Below, one piece after another: positions 23,992 to 37,337 of a DNA stretch of 64,000 bases. A model generated the notes under the pieces. The model ran no database searches and was not told the origin of the DNA. It worked only from the letters and a program-made list of their open reading frames with translations. Origin of the DNA: Bipolaris cookei (Eukaryota > Ascomycota > Dothideomycetes > Pleosporales > Pleosporaceae); contig NRSV01000042.1 of the NCBI GenBank assembly GCA_002286855.1, forward strand, positions 124,001 to 188,000. The letters run 5' to 3'. Made by a program: the position numbers and the translations under genes. Positions within the stretch are counted from its first letter, which is position 1; every line of letters starts with the position of its first letter.

Positions 23992-24395
23992 TTATACGAG
24001 CGTGCCATCCGGTTCGCCAGGTAGTCGTTTAACACGCCTCTGCTCCCAGTCCTCAAGATCTTTCGCTTGCAACCTCTGTAACTCTGTCAGCTTGAGCCAT
24101 TCGAATATTATATAAGCATTGTACACACGTAGTACTCATCGCGCATGTTGACCTTTCTCCGCTCTCCTCTAAGGCCCATTGCTTGCTCTTGTGTGATCTG
24201 CTGGTTTTTGCGGTCGTATCGTTCGTATCGCAGTGCCGTGGCGGGTGTCAGCATGAAAGACCCTGCCACGATGGTAGTGAGGAACGGCAGTCCAAAGAGT
24301 AGGAATGGGTGCTTCTGAAGCGATTTGCGGTATCGCGCTGCAAGCGAGTTGGGCAGCGTGGCGCTGAAAGACTTGGATGTGAAGGGGCCTGGCAT
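23992..24395 (-). CDS. cox16: Cytochrome c oxidase assembly protein Cox16
   Basis: Cox16 is an inner mitochondrial membrane protein needed to assemble complex IV (COX1/COX2 maturation). Two exons (24129..24395, 23992..24075) around a 53-bp intron give 116 residues. After a short N-terminus, one membrane span (HPFLLFGLPFLTTIVAGSFML) is followed by the family block LRYERYDRKNQQITQEQAM, GLRGERRKVNMRDEYY, and, in exon 2, AKDLEDWEQRRVKRLPGEPDG. The splice joins YY to RLQAKDLEDW exactly as the family requires; of two nearby acceptors only TTACAG keeps the frame. It is divergent from the Mec1/ATR gene. Confidence 0.94.
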
Positions 24396-24932
24396 AGTTC
24401 GGATTTGTCAAGGCTAGGCCTGGGCGGGCAGACAGGCAGTTCAGCAATATAAATTCAAGGTGATGTGCCGTGCTCTCGGATCGGGAGGCGGGCCCGCAAG
24501 TTCTGTCTGAAGATTGATGATGCAGTGTAGTTGCGGAGCAGCGCTCTTTCCCGAGGCGGGACTTGGCGACGTCCCGTGACTACGTGAATTGTTTAACACG
24601 CGCCTCACGTAATCCCACCTACGTCTCTCTTTGGTATGCATTACTCTTTCGCCATACACCATCGCCCACGACAGTAAATCGACAACAGCTACAAGATCAG
24701 GCCAGACCAAAAACAGTAGACCAGACAAAATTGCCGCTCCCAGGCAACCATTGGCAGCAACATTCAACCACAAGTCTTTCAGCATCCAATCACACGCCAC
24801 TTTAGTCGTCAACGATAGTGTCTGAGTCCACGAACTTTCTAGCAGTATTCTGAGTGTGGATTGTCTTGAAAAAGCCTCGATCTTCTCTTCCACTTTCTCA
24901 AGTCATGCTACATCGGTAAAGTGGCGTCCATC
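24396..24932. promoter_or_regulatory. Divergent promoter region cox16 / mec1
   Basis: The 537 bp between the two start codons must serve both genes. No defined element was recognised. An open frame on the minus strand here lacks an ATG start. Confidence 0.6.
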
Positions 24933-27900
24933 ATGGCCCGCAAAGGCGGGGGCTCGACTCAACGTATGGCTCCGCCGCCTATGACAAGTGGGCACTCAAA
25001 TGGCATCCCTCCGCCGTCGACTATTGCTGCACAGATTGTTCACAATGCCTCCAATATCAACGCGCAACGCGATGAAGCTACCAAAGTCACATTTGGCGAG
25101 TTGGTCAAAGAGTTCTTACAGCACCCAAACACGGATGAGCCTGACCCCCAGCTGGTTGCGCTTATATGTGTGATTGCCGAAGCAGGGCTTGAGGGCCTTT
25201 TCAAAGATGACCCATTTGCTCAAGATCAACAAAGGCAGCAGGGGATTGACAGCATCGCGGCACTCATGTTTATCTTGCAGCAGAAGCCGCATCTGCTTGT
25301 GAGCATCAAACAAGGTGACGACGAGAGCATTCCTGGTCCTCCGCTCATCCTCTGGCTGTACCCGAAGCTGCTTGGTTTGTTGACACATACAACACTGCAA
25401 CCTGTACACAAGCATGTCCAGCAGCTTTTGCATCTTTGTTTCAACGCATTGACTCAGACTTCTACACTATGGCGTCCAGCCGCAACGGTGCTGCAGCTCT
25501 ACAGATCTTGCGTACAATGTAAGCGATTTCCATTAACTCAACAACTTTTTGTAACCACTTCCAGGTATCCTCTCGGAACTTGAGGCCTTGGACAACCCAA
25601 ATTCACCACCAGCGTCGTCTTTCAGTCTAGTTCTGCCACCATCAAGCACTGTCAACAACTTCTGGCCAGAAAGCCAGCAGTTCGTTGCATTACCCCATGA
25701 TCTACAGCGGGCTATCTCATCTTATCATGGGGCTATTCACATAGGCTTTTGCCTCTTGCTTGCATTAGTAAATACTATACACCCTCAAAGCAAGGCACTT
25801 TCAACCTTGGTTACCCTGGAGCACCATTTACCTTGGATCGTGGACAGCGTACAGGCTTTGTGGCGACATTATAGACGTTGGACGATATCTTCGGAGAGGC
25901 GCGCAATCTACGATGAGATTGTGCTCATATACATACAGTTGTTGGAGTCATTATTCATCTCTTCGGTCACGCCTAGAGACCGGTCGCCGGCTTCGTCGAA
26001 GATCGCTCAAGCGCTCGCCAGCAGTCTTGTAGAATTCCTCCATAGCTTGTCTGCTACGCAGACATCAGAAGTTATTCAGATCCGAATAGCATCCATATTC
26101 ACTCGCCTGCGCGGCATTCTCGGCTATCAATCAATTGACAACTCGATCTCGCGGCGACGACAAGATGTAACTAGACATATTATCCAGAACGACATTGAGC
26201 ATGCTGTGGACAGGCTATTTCAAGATGAAGAGTGTTTTGTAAAGCTCCATAAAGACCTACAGGTACGCAGTCCTCACTATAGAGCGTTCTTTGACTGACG
26301 AAATCAAGCTGGCACTTTGTCTTTGGACCTCGCCAGGTATACAGTCTATGCAAGTTGCAGATCTACGAAAAGAGCTTTGTGAGAATGAGTTTGGCAGTTT
26401 CTCTGATGCTCAACTTTCCGAGGAATCAATGTCTGCTGTCAAGGCATTCCGAGCCTTGAACCTGGGTGACGGAGATAGACCAGCCAAGCGACGGAAAAAA
26501 TTGCCAGAATCTTCAGAAGATATCAACCAGGCTACTCTTGAGCGACTTATGATGAGTTTGAATGATAGCACGCAGGATTCCCCGGTGCTCAACTTGTCTA
26601 ATCTGCAGAATATTATTCAGTAAGCTGACCTAATTTACTCTTTACATGTCGCTTACTTTTGTAGGGCGAGATACTCTTCCATACCGGATGACGAGCAGCA
26701 AAATGAGAGTGCGCAGAAAGAAATCATCACAGCATTGGCAAGAGTTGCTTGCGCTGGTTCGCGATTTCTGGAATTGCCACGATTCACGTCGCATTCATTG
26801 GATTCTCTCAATTGCACCTTGTGTGATATCAATAACCAGCAAGAAAGGAGTGAAAATTCTTATTGGAATTTCCTGGATCGCACGGAAAATTGGAAAGATG
26901 TCATTGCTGCCATGCTTGCAATCACCAGAGAAGAAAAATTCCAAACATCGTCACGATCAAGAACCCTCATGGCTGTGGCTATTGGCCGTGTATACAACCA
27001 TATCTCAGATGCTGAATATTTGGCTCTTGAGAATTGCGAGCTAGGGCAGTGGTTGCTTGCATGTATGAGCAGATCCCTGCGAGAGCTAAAAATTGCAGCT
27101 GCAAACTCCCTTATGGTTTTTCTTCGCAATGACATTTCGAGAGGTACCCGCGAAAAGAATCGGAGGTCTACTATAGAGTTTCTCGATGCACTCGCAAAGA
27201 GAGATTTTCTGTCCGACCAGGAGACGCTTATCATGGCTTATGGTCGGATTGCTCAAACATGCGGCGAATTGGAGCTTCCAATCATATTGCATCATCTCGT
27301 CGAATACCTTGGTCACCCGAACGCATTGGTGTGCGGTATGGCTTACAGTGAGCTTGAGTCCGTTGCCAAGGGACTTTCCATGGATACAACGCAGTTGTTG
27401 CGTCCTTACTGGAAAGTTATCGGGTTTTCCGTCATCAAGGATATTGTCAACAAACCCCAGAAGGCGCAGCAGTTGGCAGATCTAACTGAACAAAGCATTC
27501 GTCAACTCCTTGTGCAAACCCAATCGGACACACTACCCCATCTTGTATTGAGCAAAAGAAGAGATATCATCGAGAAGATTGCTCAAGCACGAAAGGCCTC
27601 CATTATCGATGTATTGACGTATCCAAGAGTCAATCTTGCCAAGATCCTAGCTTTGCTTCTGTCACAACCTGTGCCTGATGTTGAACGCACTGCAATGGAA
27701 ACACTGGCTGCTGTTGAACCCGCTATTCGTGACGGCAGCAATAATCGACTGGAGTCCTGGGTCGCGCTGGACATAACGGGCATTGCTATTGAAATACTAT
27801 TGCTAGCGGCTGATCAAGAAGGAGTCAGAAAGAAGCCATTCTACAACGGGTTTACTACACTCGCAACGCTTGCACCGGATACCAAATCAGGCCCACGAAA

Positions 27901-30900
27901 GTCTACATCAAAATCCAAGAATCTTGATGCCTTCTGCGAAACACATATTCTAGGCATCATAGCATATTTCTCCAATGTGATCGAAACACCAAACTCTCCT
28001 GGAAAAGCTGTGCTGTACACCATACCAGAACGGAGAAGGTGCATAGCTGCCATTGGCGATCTCATCAATCTCGCTCGCTACAGTGTGAACGGAGCTTTAC
28101 CTCAGATCCGCGCTTGCCTTCAGTCAGCTATGGCAGATCCCGATCTTTGCAATGATACATTCAATGTCTGGTCAGCTTTCCTATCAGCTCTCGATGCGGA
28201 CGAGACAATGTTAGTCGTTGATCAAACCTTTGCGTTGATCGTACAGCATTGGAATGCTTTTTCAGAAGAGACACATGCCAAGGCTCACAAAACCATCGAA
28301 AACATCATTGTAAAACACAACGCACAGCTCCGAGCAAGAATTGAGTATCTCCCTTCCCTGGGAACCATTCCGATGTTGTCCAAAATAGAAGGAGAGCTAG
28401 TAAGATTTAAGAACATGGTAGAGACGATCAAGGTCTTTCATGCCTTCAGCAATCGGTGCAAAGATCAGAATTCTGTCGTAGTGCGTCAAGCACTTAGAGA
28501 ACTCGTGCCCTTCTTGGACGAAAACCAGGAAGAGTTGCATCAGTCCGTGGTCGGCCAAAAGCCACTTCCCGTGTTGGCAGCCTTGACCAGATCTCTCCTT
28601 GATGCTAGTGTTCGATTTTCTGAAGACCATTCTGATATCACCATACTATGTGCACAATGTCTCGGGATTATCGGTGGTCTTGATCCATATCGAGTAGAGA
28701 CGGTCCGAAAGAAAAAGCGCGTATTGATGCTATCGAATTTCTCACGTAGAGACGAAGACATTGACTTTGTGGCATTGCTTCTTGAGCAGGTCCTCGTCAA
28801 GGTTTTTCTGTCCACAACGAATGCAAAAGCACAAGGATGGATTGCCTATGTTATGCAGGAGATGCTAAAGCACTGCGGTTTCAGTGCTCTTCGCGGAGCA
28901 AAGCCTCGGTCATCTCAAGGCAGCACGGAAGCACAACGTTGGAATAATATTCCAGAAGCTGTGAGAACCGTGTTGACACCTTTCCTAGATTCAAAATACT
29001 CTGTCAATATGAATCCTGCTTTGCAGTACGAGGGCGCGAAATACCCCATCTTTCACCAAGGACTTAGTCATACAACCTGGCTTCAGACTTTTGTTTATGA
29101 CTTGCTGCGAAAAGGGCAAGGCGTTAATGTTGAGATGGTCTTTCCGGTTTTAGCCCGAATAATTAGGGGTTACGACCTCTCAATCGCAACCTTCATCCTT
29201 CCATTCGCGGCTTTGAACGTTGTCGTGTCTGATAACGAAGAGAACATGGCCAACGTCGGGCGAGAGCTTCTCCAGGTATTGCAAGCCGATCTGTCTACAA
29301 TGGAGCAGCTTGAGGCGTCTAGTACAAAACAATGTAGCGAGGTAAGAAGATCTGAAATTATAACATAAAAGCGATTGTTGAATTTTGGCAGAACGTATTC
29401 CAGACGCTCGACTACTTTTCATTGTGGTTACAGGAAAAGCGGAAATCCTTATCAGATGCCAGAGTCATGGCTGGCAAGACAGGCCGCGGTGTCCACGAAA
29501 ACGAAGAGATGAATGCAATAAAGCAGGTCAGTCGTGTGGAAGGCATACTTCAACTCATTCCTGCAGAGATCATATCCCAGCGAGCTGTCGAATGCGGTTC
29601 GTATGCTCGAGCTTTGTTCCACTGGGAGCAGTACTATCGCCAACAACGGGATGTAAAGGCGGAATCAAACCAGTCCTTTTTAGAGAAGGATGAACTTTTG
29701 CAACACCTGCAGATGATCTATGCCCACATTGATGAACCGGACAGCATAGAGGGAATATCGGCTCACCTAAAGGTGCTCAATCCGGAACAGCAAATAATCG
29801 AAGATCGTAAAGCCGGTCGGTGGACTGCGGCTCAAAGCTGGTATGAGATTGCACTCGCTGAGAGACCGAACGACGCCGAAACCCAGATCAATCTCTTGAC
29901 CTGCCTGAAGGAATCTGGCCAATACGGTACGAGTATACACGAATTTCACAAAGGAATTAGCTAATACCTAGACAAGATGCGATTCTCAATTATGTTGATA
30001 GCTTCTATGCCAACAACTCGTTTTCGACCAAGACGTTGCCTTTTGCAGCTGAGGCAGCTTGGTCGGCTGGGAAATGGGAACAACTCGAGCGCCTTCTTAG
30101 CAGTTCTCATTCTATATATTCTAATTCTTTCATGGACTTCAACGTGGGTATAGGTCAAGCTCTCTTAGCACTTCGTCATGACAAGGTTGCCGAATTTCAA
30201 CGTCTCATTGCACAGCTCCGAGAACTTGTAGCAAAGAGCTTAACAGCATCAACAACAGCTTCTGTTCAAGCCTCACATGAGCATTTGGTCAAGCTTCATG
30301 CGCTGTACGAAATAGAGGCTGTAAGTGGTACAGGTATGGTAACAGTAGACCGTGAAGTAATTCTAGAGAATCTCGATCGACGCCTGGACATTATTGGAGC
30401 CTACACCTCAGACAAGCAATACCTGTTAGGTATTCGTCGTGCCGCGATGACACTGTCTCGGTAAGTGCAACACTTAAGCAGCATTGAATACCAATAATGA
30501 CTGGTATTAGGGTTCAGTTCAACAAACTCGACATTGCATCTGCGTGGCTCACAACGGGAAGACTTGCTCGCAAAGGCGACTTCATGACTACTGCATTCAA
30601 CTCCGTACTCCATGCCGAACGACTAGGAGACAATGCATCAAAAATTGAGTACTCCAAGTTGTTATGGAAAGAAGGCCATCATCGCAAAGCTATTCAAAAC
30701 TTACGTGGTGCAATCGATAGTAATGTATTTCGGCATGACGAGACTGTGCCTATCAACGTTTCGGTGACCACTGCTGGCCGAGGAGAAGAGCACCCAATGA
30801 ACAAGGTTAAGTGCCACGCTCAACTGTTGCTTGCGAAGTGGCTTGATCGTGCTGGCCAGACACAGGCAGTTTCTCTTAAAGAAGAGTACGTGACTGGTGT

Positions 30901-32794
30901 CACAACCTATCCCCGGTGGGACAAGGGTCACTACTATCTAGGGAGATGGTATCTCAAGCTATTGGAGTCCGAGAAACAACAGTCAATAACGAAGCAAAGC
31001 CCAGAATATTTGTCTGGGAGCTTGACTAAGCTCATCATTGAAAACTTTGTTCGGTCAACGGTCTACGGAACAAAATACTACTATCAGACTCTGCCCAAGA
31101 TACTCACGCTGTGGTTGGACATGGGCATGGAAGTTGTGAACAACACGCCACGTACCGCAAAGGACAAAGAATTTCATGAACATCGCCTGGGCTATCTTGA
31201 CCATATCAACAAGTATCTAAAGCGCTATGCAGGAGAGCGAATGCCCGCTTTTGCATGGTACACCGCCTTCCCGCAAATCATCACACGCATCAGCCATCCA
31301 AATAAGAGCGTTTGGGATGCTCTTCAGATGATCATCATTCGGGTTGCTTCATCATATCCGCAGCAGTCACTATGGGCCTTGTTGGCTGTCCTTCATTCAA
31401 CACAGGACGACCGCCGAATCCGTGGCTCTGCAGTGCTGCAAAAACTGCGCGTAAGTTCTCAAGCTGGCCAAGGCAAAAAGACTCGCTAACAAAAAAAGGA
31501 TACATCAAAGCGCAAGGGAACGTCTGTTGATCTTAAGAATCTCATCATTCAAGGCCAGCGACTTACTGATGCATTGCTGGCAGCTTGCGATGCCCCGATT
31601 GAATCGCGAGTTGCGCGTGTGAGCCTAGCAAGAGATCTTGGATTCAACCACAAGCTTGCTCCTACTCAACTGGTGGTCCCGATTGAGACCAATCTTTTGC
31701 CAAACTTGCCGGTAGGTAATGATAGCCAAGCTATTCGTCGTCACAACCCGTTCCCTGTAGACCCCATCACGATCCAGTCGTTCGACGACGACGTGCTGGT
31801 CTTGTCGTCGCTTCAACGCCCACGAAAGCTAAATGTCCGTGGATCCGATGGACGCTCTTACGGACTGCTCTGCAAACCAAAAGACGATTTACGCAAAGAC
31901 CAGCGTCTGATGGAGTTCAATGCTATGATAAATCGGGCTCTCCAAAAGGACATTGAATCCAGCAAGCGACGTTTGTACATCAAGACATACGCCGTCACTC
32001 CACTAAACGAAGAGTGCGGAACAATCGAGTGGGTCGAGGGCCTCAAGCCAATGCGAGACATCATTCTGCGTTTCTACCGCCAGCGCAACATCTCTATTGA
32101 TTACAACGAGATCCGCATGCTACTCAACGAAGCCTCGTCATCGCCTTCCAAGGTCTCCATTTTCACTGAACGCATCCTTGGCAAGTTCAAACCCGTGCTG
32201 CATGAATGGTTCATCGAAACCTTTCCCGAACCAGAAGCATGGTTTGCCGCACGTCTGCGCTACACGCGATCCTGCGCAGTGATGAGCATCGTAGGCCACG
32301 TCCTAGGTCTAGGTGATCGTCACGGCGAAAACGTGCTCCTGGAACAAGGCGACGGTGGTACCTTCCACGTAGACTTCAACTGTCTCTTCGACAAAGGTCT
32401 CACGTTTGAGAAACCCGAACTCGTTCCCTTCCGCCTGACGCACAACATGGTAGATGCCATGGGCCCCCAGGGCGTCGAAGGCCCATTTCGCAAAGCAGCA
32501 GAGCTCACGTACAAGTTACTTCGTCAACATGAAGATACGCTCATCACGATCCTGGAGACATTTGTGCACGATCCTACGGCCGATTTCCTAGGTGGGAAGC
32601 GCAGGAAGAAGATTGCGGGGGTGCCGGATACGCCGCAGGAGGTTTTGGACATTACAAGGACCAAAGTGAATGGGTATTTGAAGGGCGAGAGTGTACCACT
32701 GAGCGTGGAGGGCTATGTGGAAGCGCTTATTGCAATGGCGAGAGATCCGCAGAACCTGGCAGCCATGTACATTGGATGGTGTGCCTTCTTCTAG
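24933..32794 (+). CDS. mec1: ATR/Mec1 checkpoint kinase (UvsB, Mus-9 orthologue)
   Basis: This PI3K-like protein kinase senses RPA-coated single-stranded DNA with its partner Ddc2/ATRIP and starts the replication and DNA-damage checkpoint in the nucleus. Eight exons (24933..25518, 25565..26262, 26309..26619, 26665..29341, 29392..29926, 29977..30460, 30511..31450, 31499..32794) join in frame to 2508 residues, the usual size. Most of the protein is alpha-helical repeat with UME and FAT regions. The kinase domain has the catalytic loop GLGDRHGENVLL (about residue 2347) and the activation segment HVDFNCLFDKG. The FATC tail ends LAAMYIGWCAFF, the family signature. Introns are 44-51 bp. The start is the first ATG of the open frame; nearby GTG and a short upstream ATG-stop are not used in this model. 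Confidence 0.95.
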
Positions 32795-33305
32795 GCCAGA
32801 GAGCGATTGTTTACGATACTAGGATTATGCTTTAGAGCGTGTATATGCTTGATGATGCTTGACAAAGGGTGTTGTGGAAATATATCATCGGACTGAATGT
32901 AAGCTTCTTTATACCATGCATGCACTTTGTACATTAGTGGTTAGCGGCTTTAACGGAAACAAATGTGCATATACAAGATTGGCATTACAATACGTAATGT
33001 AAAAGGTAGGTACTCCCATTCTCTCAGAACGCCTGAACAAAAAACTGGTAAGGAAAGTGATGATACCCAAAAGAATCGCTCAAGCGAGTTGCCTACCATG
33101 GTGGTGCCATATATCATCATGCAAACTTTCTGCAGTCGTCTTTCGTAGCCTCAGTACAAGCGCTAATGTGCCAGCTGTCTGCATAGCTAGTCACCGCTTC
33201 TTGCCCTGGCATCTTCAACAGCGCATTGATCCTCCCTCTCCTCCAAAACCATCTCTTCGATTCCAACTCGCAGATACATGCATAGCCTCTCTTCCTTCTC
33301 CCTCT
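32795..33305. other. Convergent 3' flanks of mec1 and sec4
   Basis: This is 511 bp between two stop codons. No further gene was recognised; plus-strand open frames overlapping sec4 are shadows. Confidence 0.6.
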
Positions 33306-34169
33306 TTAACAGCACTTGCCACCCATGCCCGCATTGCCACCGTCCTGCCCACTAACGTCTACTTTTGGCGTAGTAGTCTGGTCTGTCCTCGCGGTGTCGA
33401 TCAACCGCTTCTTGATATCGCCGGCCAGGCTATAAAAGGCCTTGTCAACGTTGATGTTGCTCTTTGCAGAGACCTCGAGGAAGGGGATTCCAAGCTCGTC
33501 AGCGAGGGCCTGGCCTTGTTCTGTCGAGACGGCGCGCTTCTCTTCCCAATCGCACTTGTTACCAATGAGGATCTTGTTGACGCCCTCGGTGGCGTGTTGT
33601 TCAACGTTGGCGAACCATGTGCGAATGTCTGTTGATAAATGTTAGTGATGTCTTCCATTTTCTTTTGTTGCTTCTCTCCAGAGCCTCTCGGAGACAAAAT
33701 CAGGCTCTTAGAGGTGATGGGATAGACGTACTGGTGAAGCTCCTCTCGTCGGTAACGTCGTAGACCAACAGAATGCCCATGGCACCCCTGTAGTAGGCCG
33801 TGGTAATGGTCCGGAAGCGCTCCTGACCTGCCGTATCCCATATCTGCAGCTTTACGCGCTTGCCGTCAAGCTCAATCGTGCGGATCTTGAAGTCGATGCC
33901 GATGGTGGTGATGAACGAGGGAGTGAACGAGTCTTCACTGAAGCGCAGCAGACAGCACGACTTGCCTACGCCCGAGTCGCCTATGAGGAGGAGTTTGATC
34001 TACAAGGGCAGAGGGACTTGTGTTAGAGAGTAGGTCCTGTATACAGGCGGTGGAGGGGTGTTCAGGGCCTAGCAGCGAGTGTGGGGGATACTAGGGCTGC
34101 GAGGGCAAACAAACATGGGGAGAGAGAAGAGGAGCTTACAAGAAAGTCATAATTTCTGGAGCCAGCCAT
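33306..34169 (-). CDS. sec4: Rab GTPase Sec4/Rab8 (SrgA type)
   Basis: Sec4 marks post-Golgi secretory vesicles and directs them to the exocyst at hyphal tips. Three exons (34140..34169, 33732..33999, 33306..33628) encode 206 residues. G-motifs are intact: GDSGVGKS (P-loop), FITTIGIDFKIRTIELDGKRVKLQIWDTAGQERFRTITTAYYRG (switch I to switch II), GNKCD (NKxD) and SAKSN. The effector sequence IGIDFKIRTIELDGK is that of the Sec4/Rab8 group. The C-terminus GGKCC is the double-cysteine geranylgeranylation site. The first exon codes only MAGSRNYDFL. Introns start GTAAGC and GTACGT. Confidence 0.95.
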
Positions 34170-34690
34170 GTTGGTAGAGGGCGGCCGTATGCGTTATCGT
34201 GCGCGAGAGTGGGTTGCGGCGTTGGCACCCGCTGTTTGGGGGGTGAGACGGGGAGGCTAGCTTTGGCTGGCGGTCGCGAGAGAGACTAGGCTGGCAATGT
34301 GCCCGAGTTCGTATTTAGGTGTTGATACAAGCACAAGGTAGGCTGGGGAAGAGTTGGTGGTGGGTTTGGTTACCAGCAGGCAGCGAGTAAACGGCGTTGG
34401 AGGGAAGCCTTCCCACGGTGCCAACGTTGGAGTTTAGCGCCAATAGTCTGCACGGGCTCACCAAACCTTCGTCACTGTCACCTGAAATAAGCGACAAGAG
34501 GCGACTTGGTGGCAACTGCGCCTCCATTCTGGCCTGATCCGACGCCATTGTCACCGTCACTCGACACTTGAGACATGGCGTCTTGTCACGTTTGGGGTAC
34601 AGAGTACATGTTTTGCATTGTAGTCGACAAGTCCGCTATTCATGGGTACACCAATGCCTGCGTCATCCCCGTTACGGAAGACCGCCTCCC
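34170..34690. other. sec4 promoter region and nca2 3' flank
   Basis: 521 bp. No gene was recognised on either strand. Confidence 0.55.
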
Positions 34691-36712
34691 TCAAACAACC
34701 CATTTTGAGTACGCCCACCTTATGCGCTCAACTACCTTCTGCTGTCGCTGCAGCCCGCTTCTAACGTCCACAATCTCGTCTATCTCCACCAACAAGTCCT
34801 GGAATATGCGTCGAGGCAGGGTGCCACTTGCAGCTTGTCGGAGGAGATGGACTTCGCAGAGGAGTAAACCGTGGTCCTTGTACGATATTTCGCCGTCTGC
34901 TGTCGGAACCGCTCCAGTGAGAATGCGGTCAATGTTACGCAGAATAAGTATCATGCGGCCCTGCCTTGCCCACTGCTGCACTCCTTTGCGACTGCTGAAG
35001 ACGCCCCGAAGCCAGCGATAGACGCCAATGCTTACCAGCACACCCGGTGTTAAACCAATGAAGCCGAAAAGTAGCTCCTGACTCTTGAGAATGCTGTCAA
35101 TGCCACTCATCGCGACCTCGACATCAACCTTGGTCTTTTGAACTTGAATGAGTAAAGCGCTGGCTAGATTGCCGACTATAGCGCCCTTGACAGGATTCTG
35201 GATGTCTTTCTCGTAGGACTTGAGAACCGTTGTCAGATCGCCCTCGCGCACCTTTGCCCTGATATCATCTATCTGAGACTCGTTTAATGCCGGGCCTTCA
35301 GAATTCTTGACTGCAAAATCTACAACCATGCGCTCAAGACTGGCACGATCCGATTCCAGGCTGCGTTTGCTCATAATGGAGACTTCGCTTTCTTCGTTGT
35401 GGCGAATGGTGCCGATGATTCTCTTGGTTGGCTCAATTACCCAATTCGACCAAAAGTCGATGACTGTTTGCCCCAGCTCACGGATCCAAGTCAGCAGCTC
35501 TTCCTTTCGATTTACAACGATGCGCAAGATGGTGGTTGAGGATACTAGTAGTAGGGTTGCAGGGAGCCAATAGCGTATCAGACGAGAAGGACGACCATTG
35601 GCCTTGACGACTGCGTTGAAGTTGGCAGTATAGGTAGGCAAGGCAGTTTTGAGCAGGTACTGGAGACGTTCTGCAACCTCTGCTGGCTTCAGGGTAGTTG
35701 CAGCCCGTTCGCCGGACGGCTCATGTAGTAAATAGAACTGGTCGTCTTGAGTGATGCTGGCAACCGAGTCGTCGAACTTATCAACGGAAAGCTCTGCAGC
35801 ATTCACGCTCTGAATGACAGCATCCATGAGGGCAATGTTCTTGGACATGACACTCTTCCATCTTTGTCCGCCCTGAGTACCGAGCAGGGTGGGCGTGTGC
35901 GTGCCATCGTCATGTACGCTGGCAAATGTCAGCAGATGTCAATGCGATTTGATGGTTGCCGTACTTCTCGTTACCGAGACCTTCGCCGAGTAGCACACCG
36001 AGTGCGTTGGCATTGACCATTCGTATCTTCTTTAGAGCTGCACGCTTTTTCCTGCCCTCGTTTCTCACAAGTGCTAGCGGGCTTACTACTCTTCGCTGGA
36101 TATTTGCAATGCTGCGCTCCTGCACGGTATCCTTGACCAGGCCATAAAACTGGCTCCAACCATCAGCCAATTGAGGGCCTCTTGAGCGCACATCGTGGTA
36201 TATCTCCTGCGACCATTTCCACAGCCGAACTGGCGATGTCTGCACAGAGTACAGTCCGGCAAAGCTATAGGTGGAGAGGATATCGTCCCAGTACCAAAGA
36301 TCATTCTCGAGAGGAATTGTCTGCTCCAATATGGTGTTCAGAACCTGTCCGTAGGCCTGCGTTGTCGCCTTGCTAACGAGGAGCCATTCCAGTTCATGCT
36401 CGTAGCTCGCATCCTCGATTGTAGTAGAGATATTTGCTCGCTGCAAGGTTTCGGATATTCTGGCCGCTGGGACCAGACTGTGCTTGGGAGAAGCGGTTGT
36501 GGAGAGCGATTTAATGAGGTTCTGCAAATGAGCAATGCGGCTTGTCTTTGCCGGGTCGTGGGCCTCCTCGACGGTAATGGAGAAGGTGCCAGTACTCGAC
36601 GACAGCTGCAGCCGATCGAGCTGGCTGTCTATCCGGCGCACCTGGCTAATTGTACGTCAGTTGGGACTGTGTGGCGCTCCAACGGATCGACTTACTCAAC
36701 CACAAAAGACAT
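34691..36712 (-). CDS. nca2: Mitochondrial protein Nca2 (ATP synthase expression factor)
   Basis: Nca2 is a mitochondrial membrane protein first found in yeast as a factor controlling Atp6/Atp8 expression. Three exons (36696..36712, 35965..36645, 34691..35918) give 641 residues. Exon 1 is only 17 nt and supplies MSFVV; the join yields MSFVVDQVRRIDSQLDRLQL, the expected N-terminus. Family blocks follow: YWDDILSTYSFAGLYSVQTSPVRLWKW, RKKRAALKKIRMVNANALGVLLGEGL, then after the second intron membrane segments RYWLPATLLLVSSTTILRIVV and LLFGFIGLTPGVLVSIGVYRWL and the C-terminal LILRNIDRIL...LLLCEVHLLR. Without the tiny exon, no ATG precedes the conserved start. Confidence 0.93.
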
Positions 36713-37337
36713 GACTACCAGCGCGTTGACATGTTTGTGGGGGTTTGCGGCAGGCTTATTTTGGGGCGAGGGGATCTGAACCAGGATGGGGCGCGCCTTC
36801 CCGCCCAAGATGACGCGTGCTACCACCACTTCCCTTGAACTTTACAACTTTAAACTCGGCATCAACCACTCAGTCGGTAATCATATTCAGGATGTGTACG
36901 AGAAGCTTTAGATGTACGTAACACAAAAATTCTAGAGAGAACATGATATGAGAGAAGAGAGGAGTGTTGCCCGAGATTTGTGCAACATCAAATTGGCCAT
37001 GGCGTGATTCTTTGAGTTGTCAAGGTTGGCCATTAAGCGCACGCGATACTGTACCAATTCTGGCAAGATATATTCTTATTTTATCCTCTAAGCACGTAAA
37101 TCATATCACATTAAGGTTGGTGCCCTTCGCCAACCCCTGGGGATTGCGCGTTTCGCAAGCTGGCGGACGGGCCCTTGAATTGACGCCTGGACAATTTGGT
37201 GCCGAACTAACAAAGAAGCGGGAACTTAGCCCTGTCCCGAGAACCAGTCTGCGGGCTTCGGAAGATTAATGTCAAGCTGCCCCGTTCTCCTGACAATCTT
37301 CCTAGCTGCTAGTATGGGGCGAGGAGAGCCGCAACGT
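36713..37337. other. nca2 promoter region and dam1 3' flank
   Basis: 625 bp. No gene was recognised. It is the left border of the GlcNAc cluster. Confidence 0.55.

Noticed and set aside
24441..24893. Minus-strand open frame with a hydrophobic stretch between cox16 and mec1
   Set aside because: It starts at a non-ATG codon, covers the divergent promoter and overlaps upstream regions of both genes.
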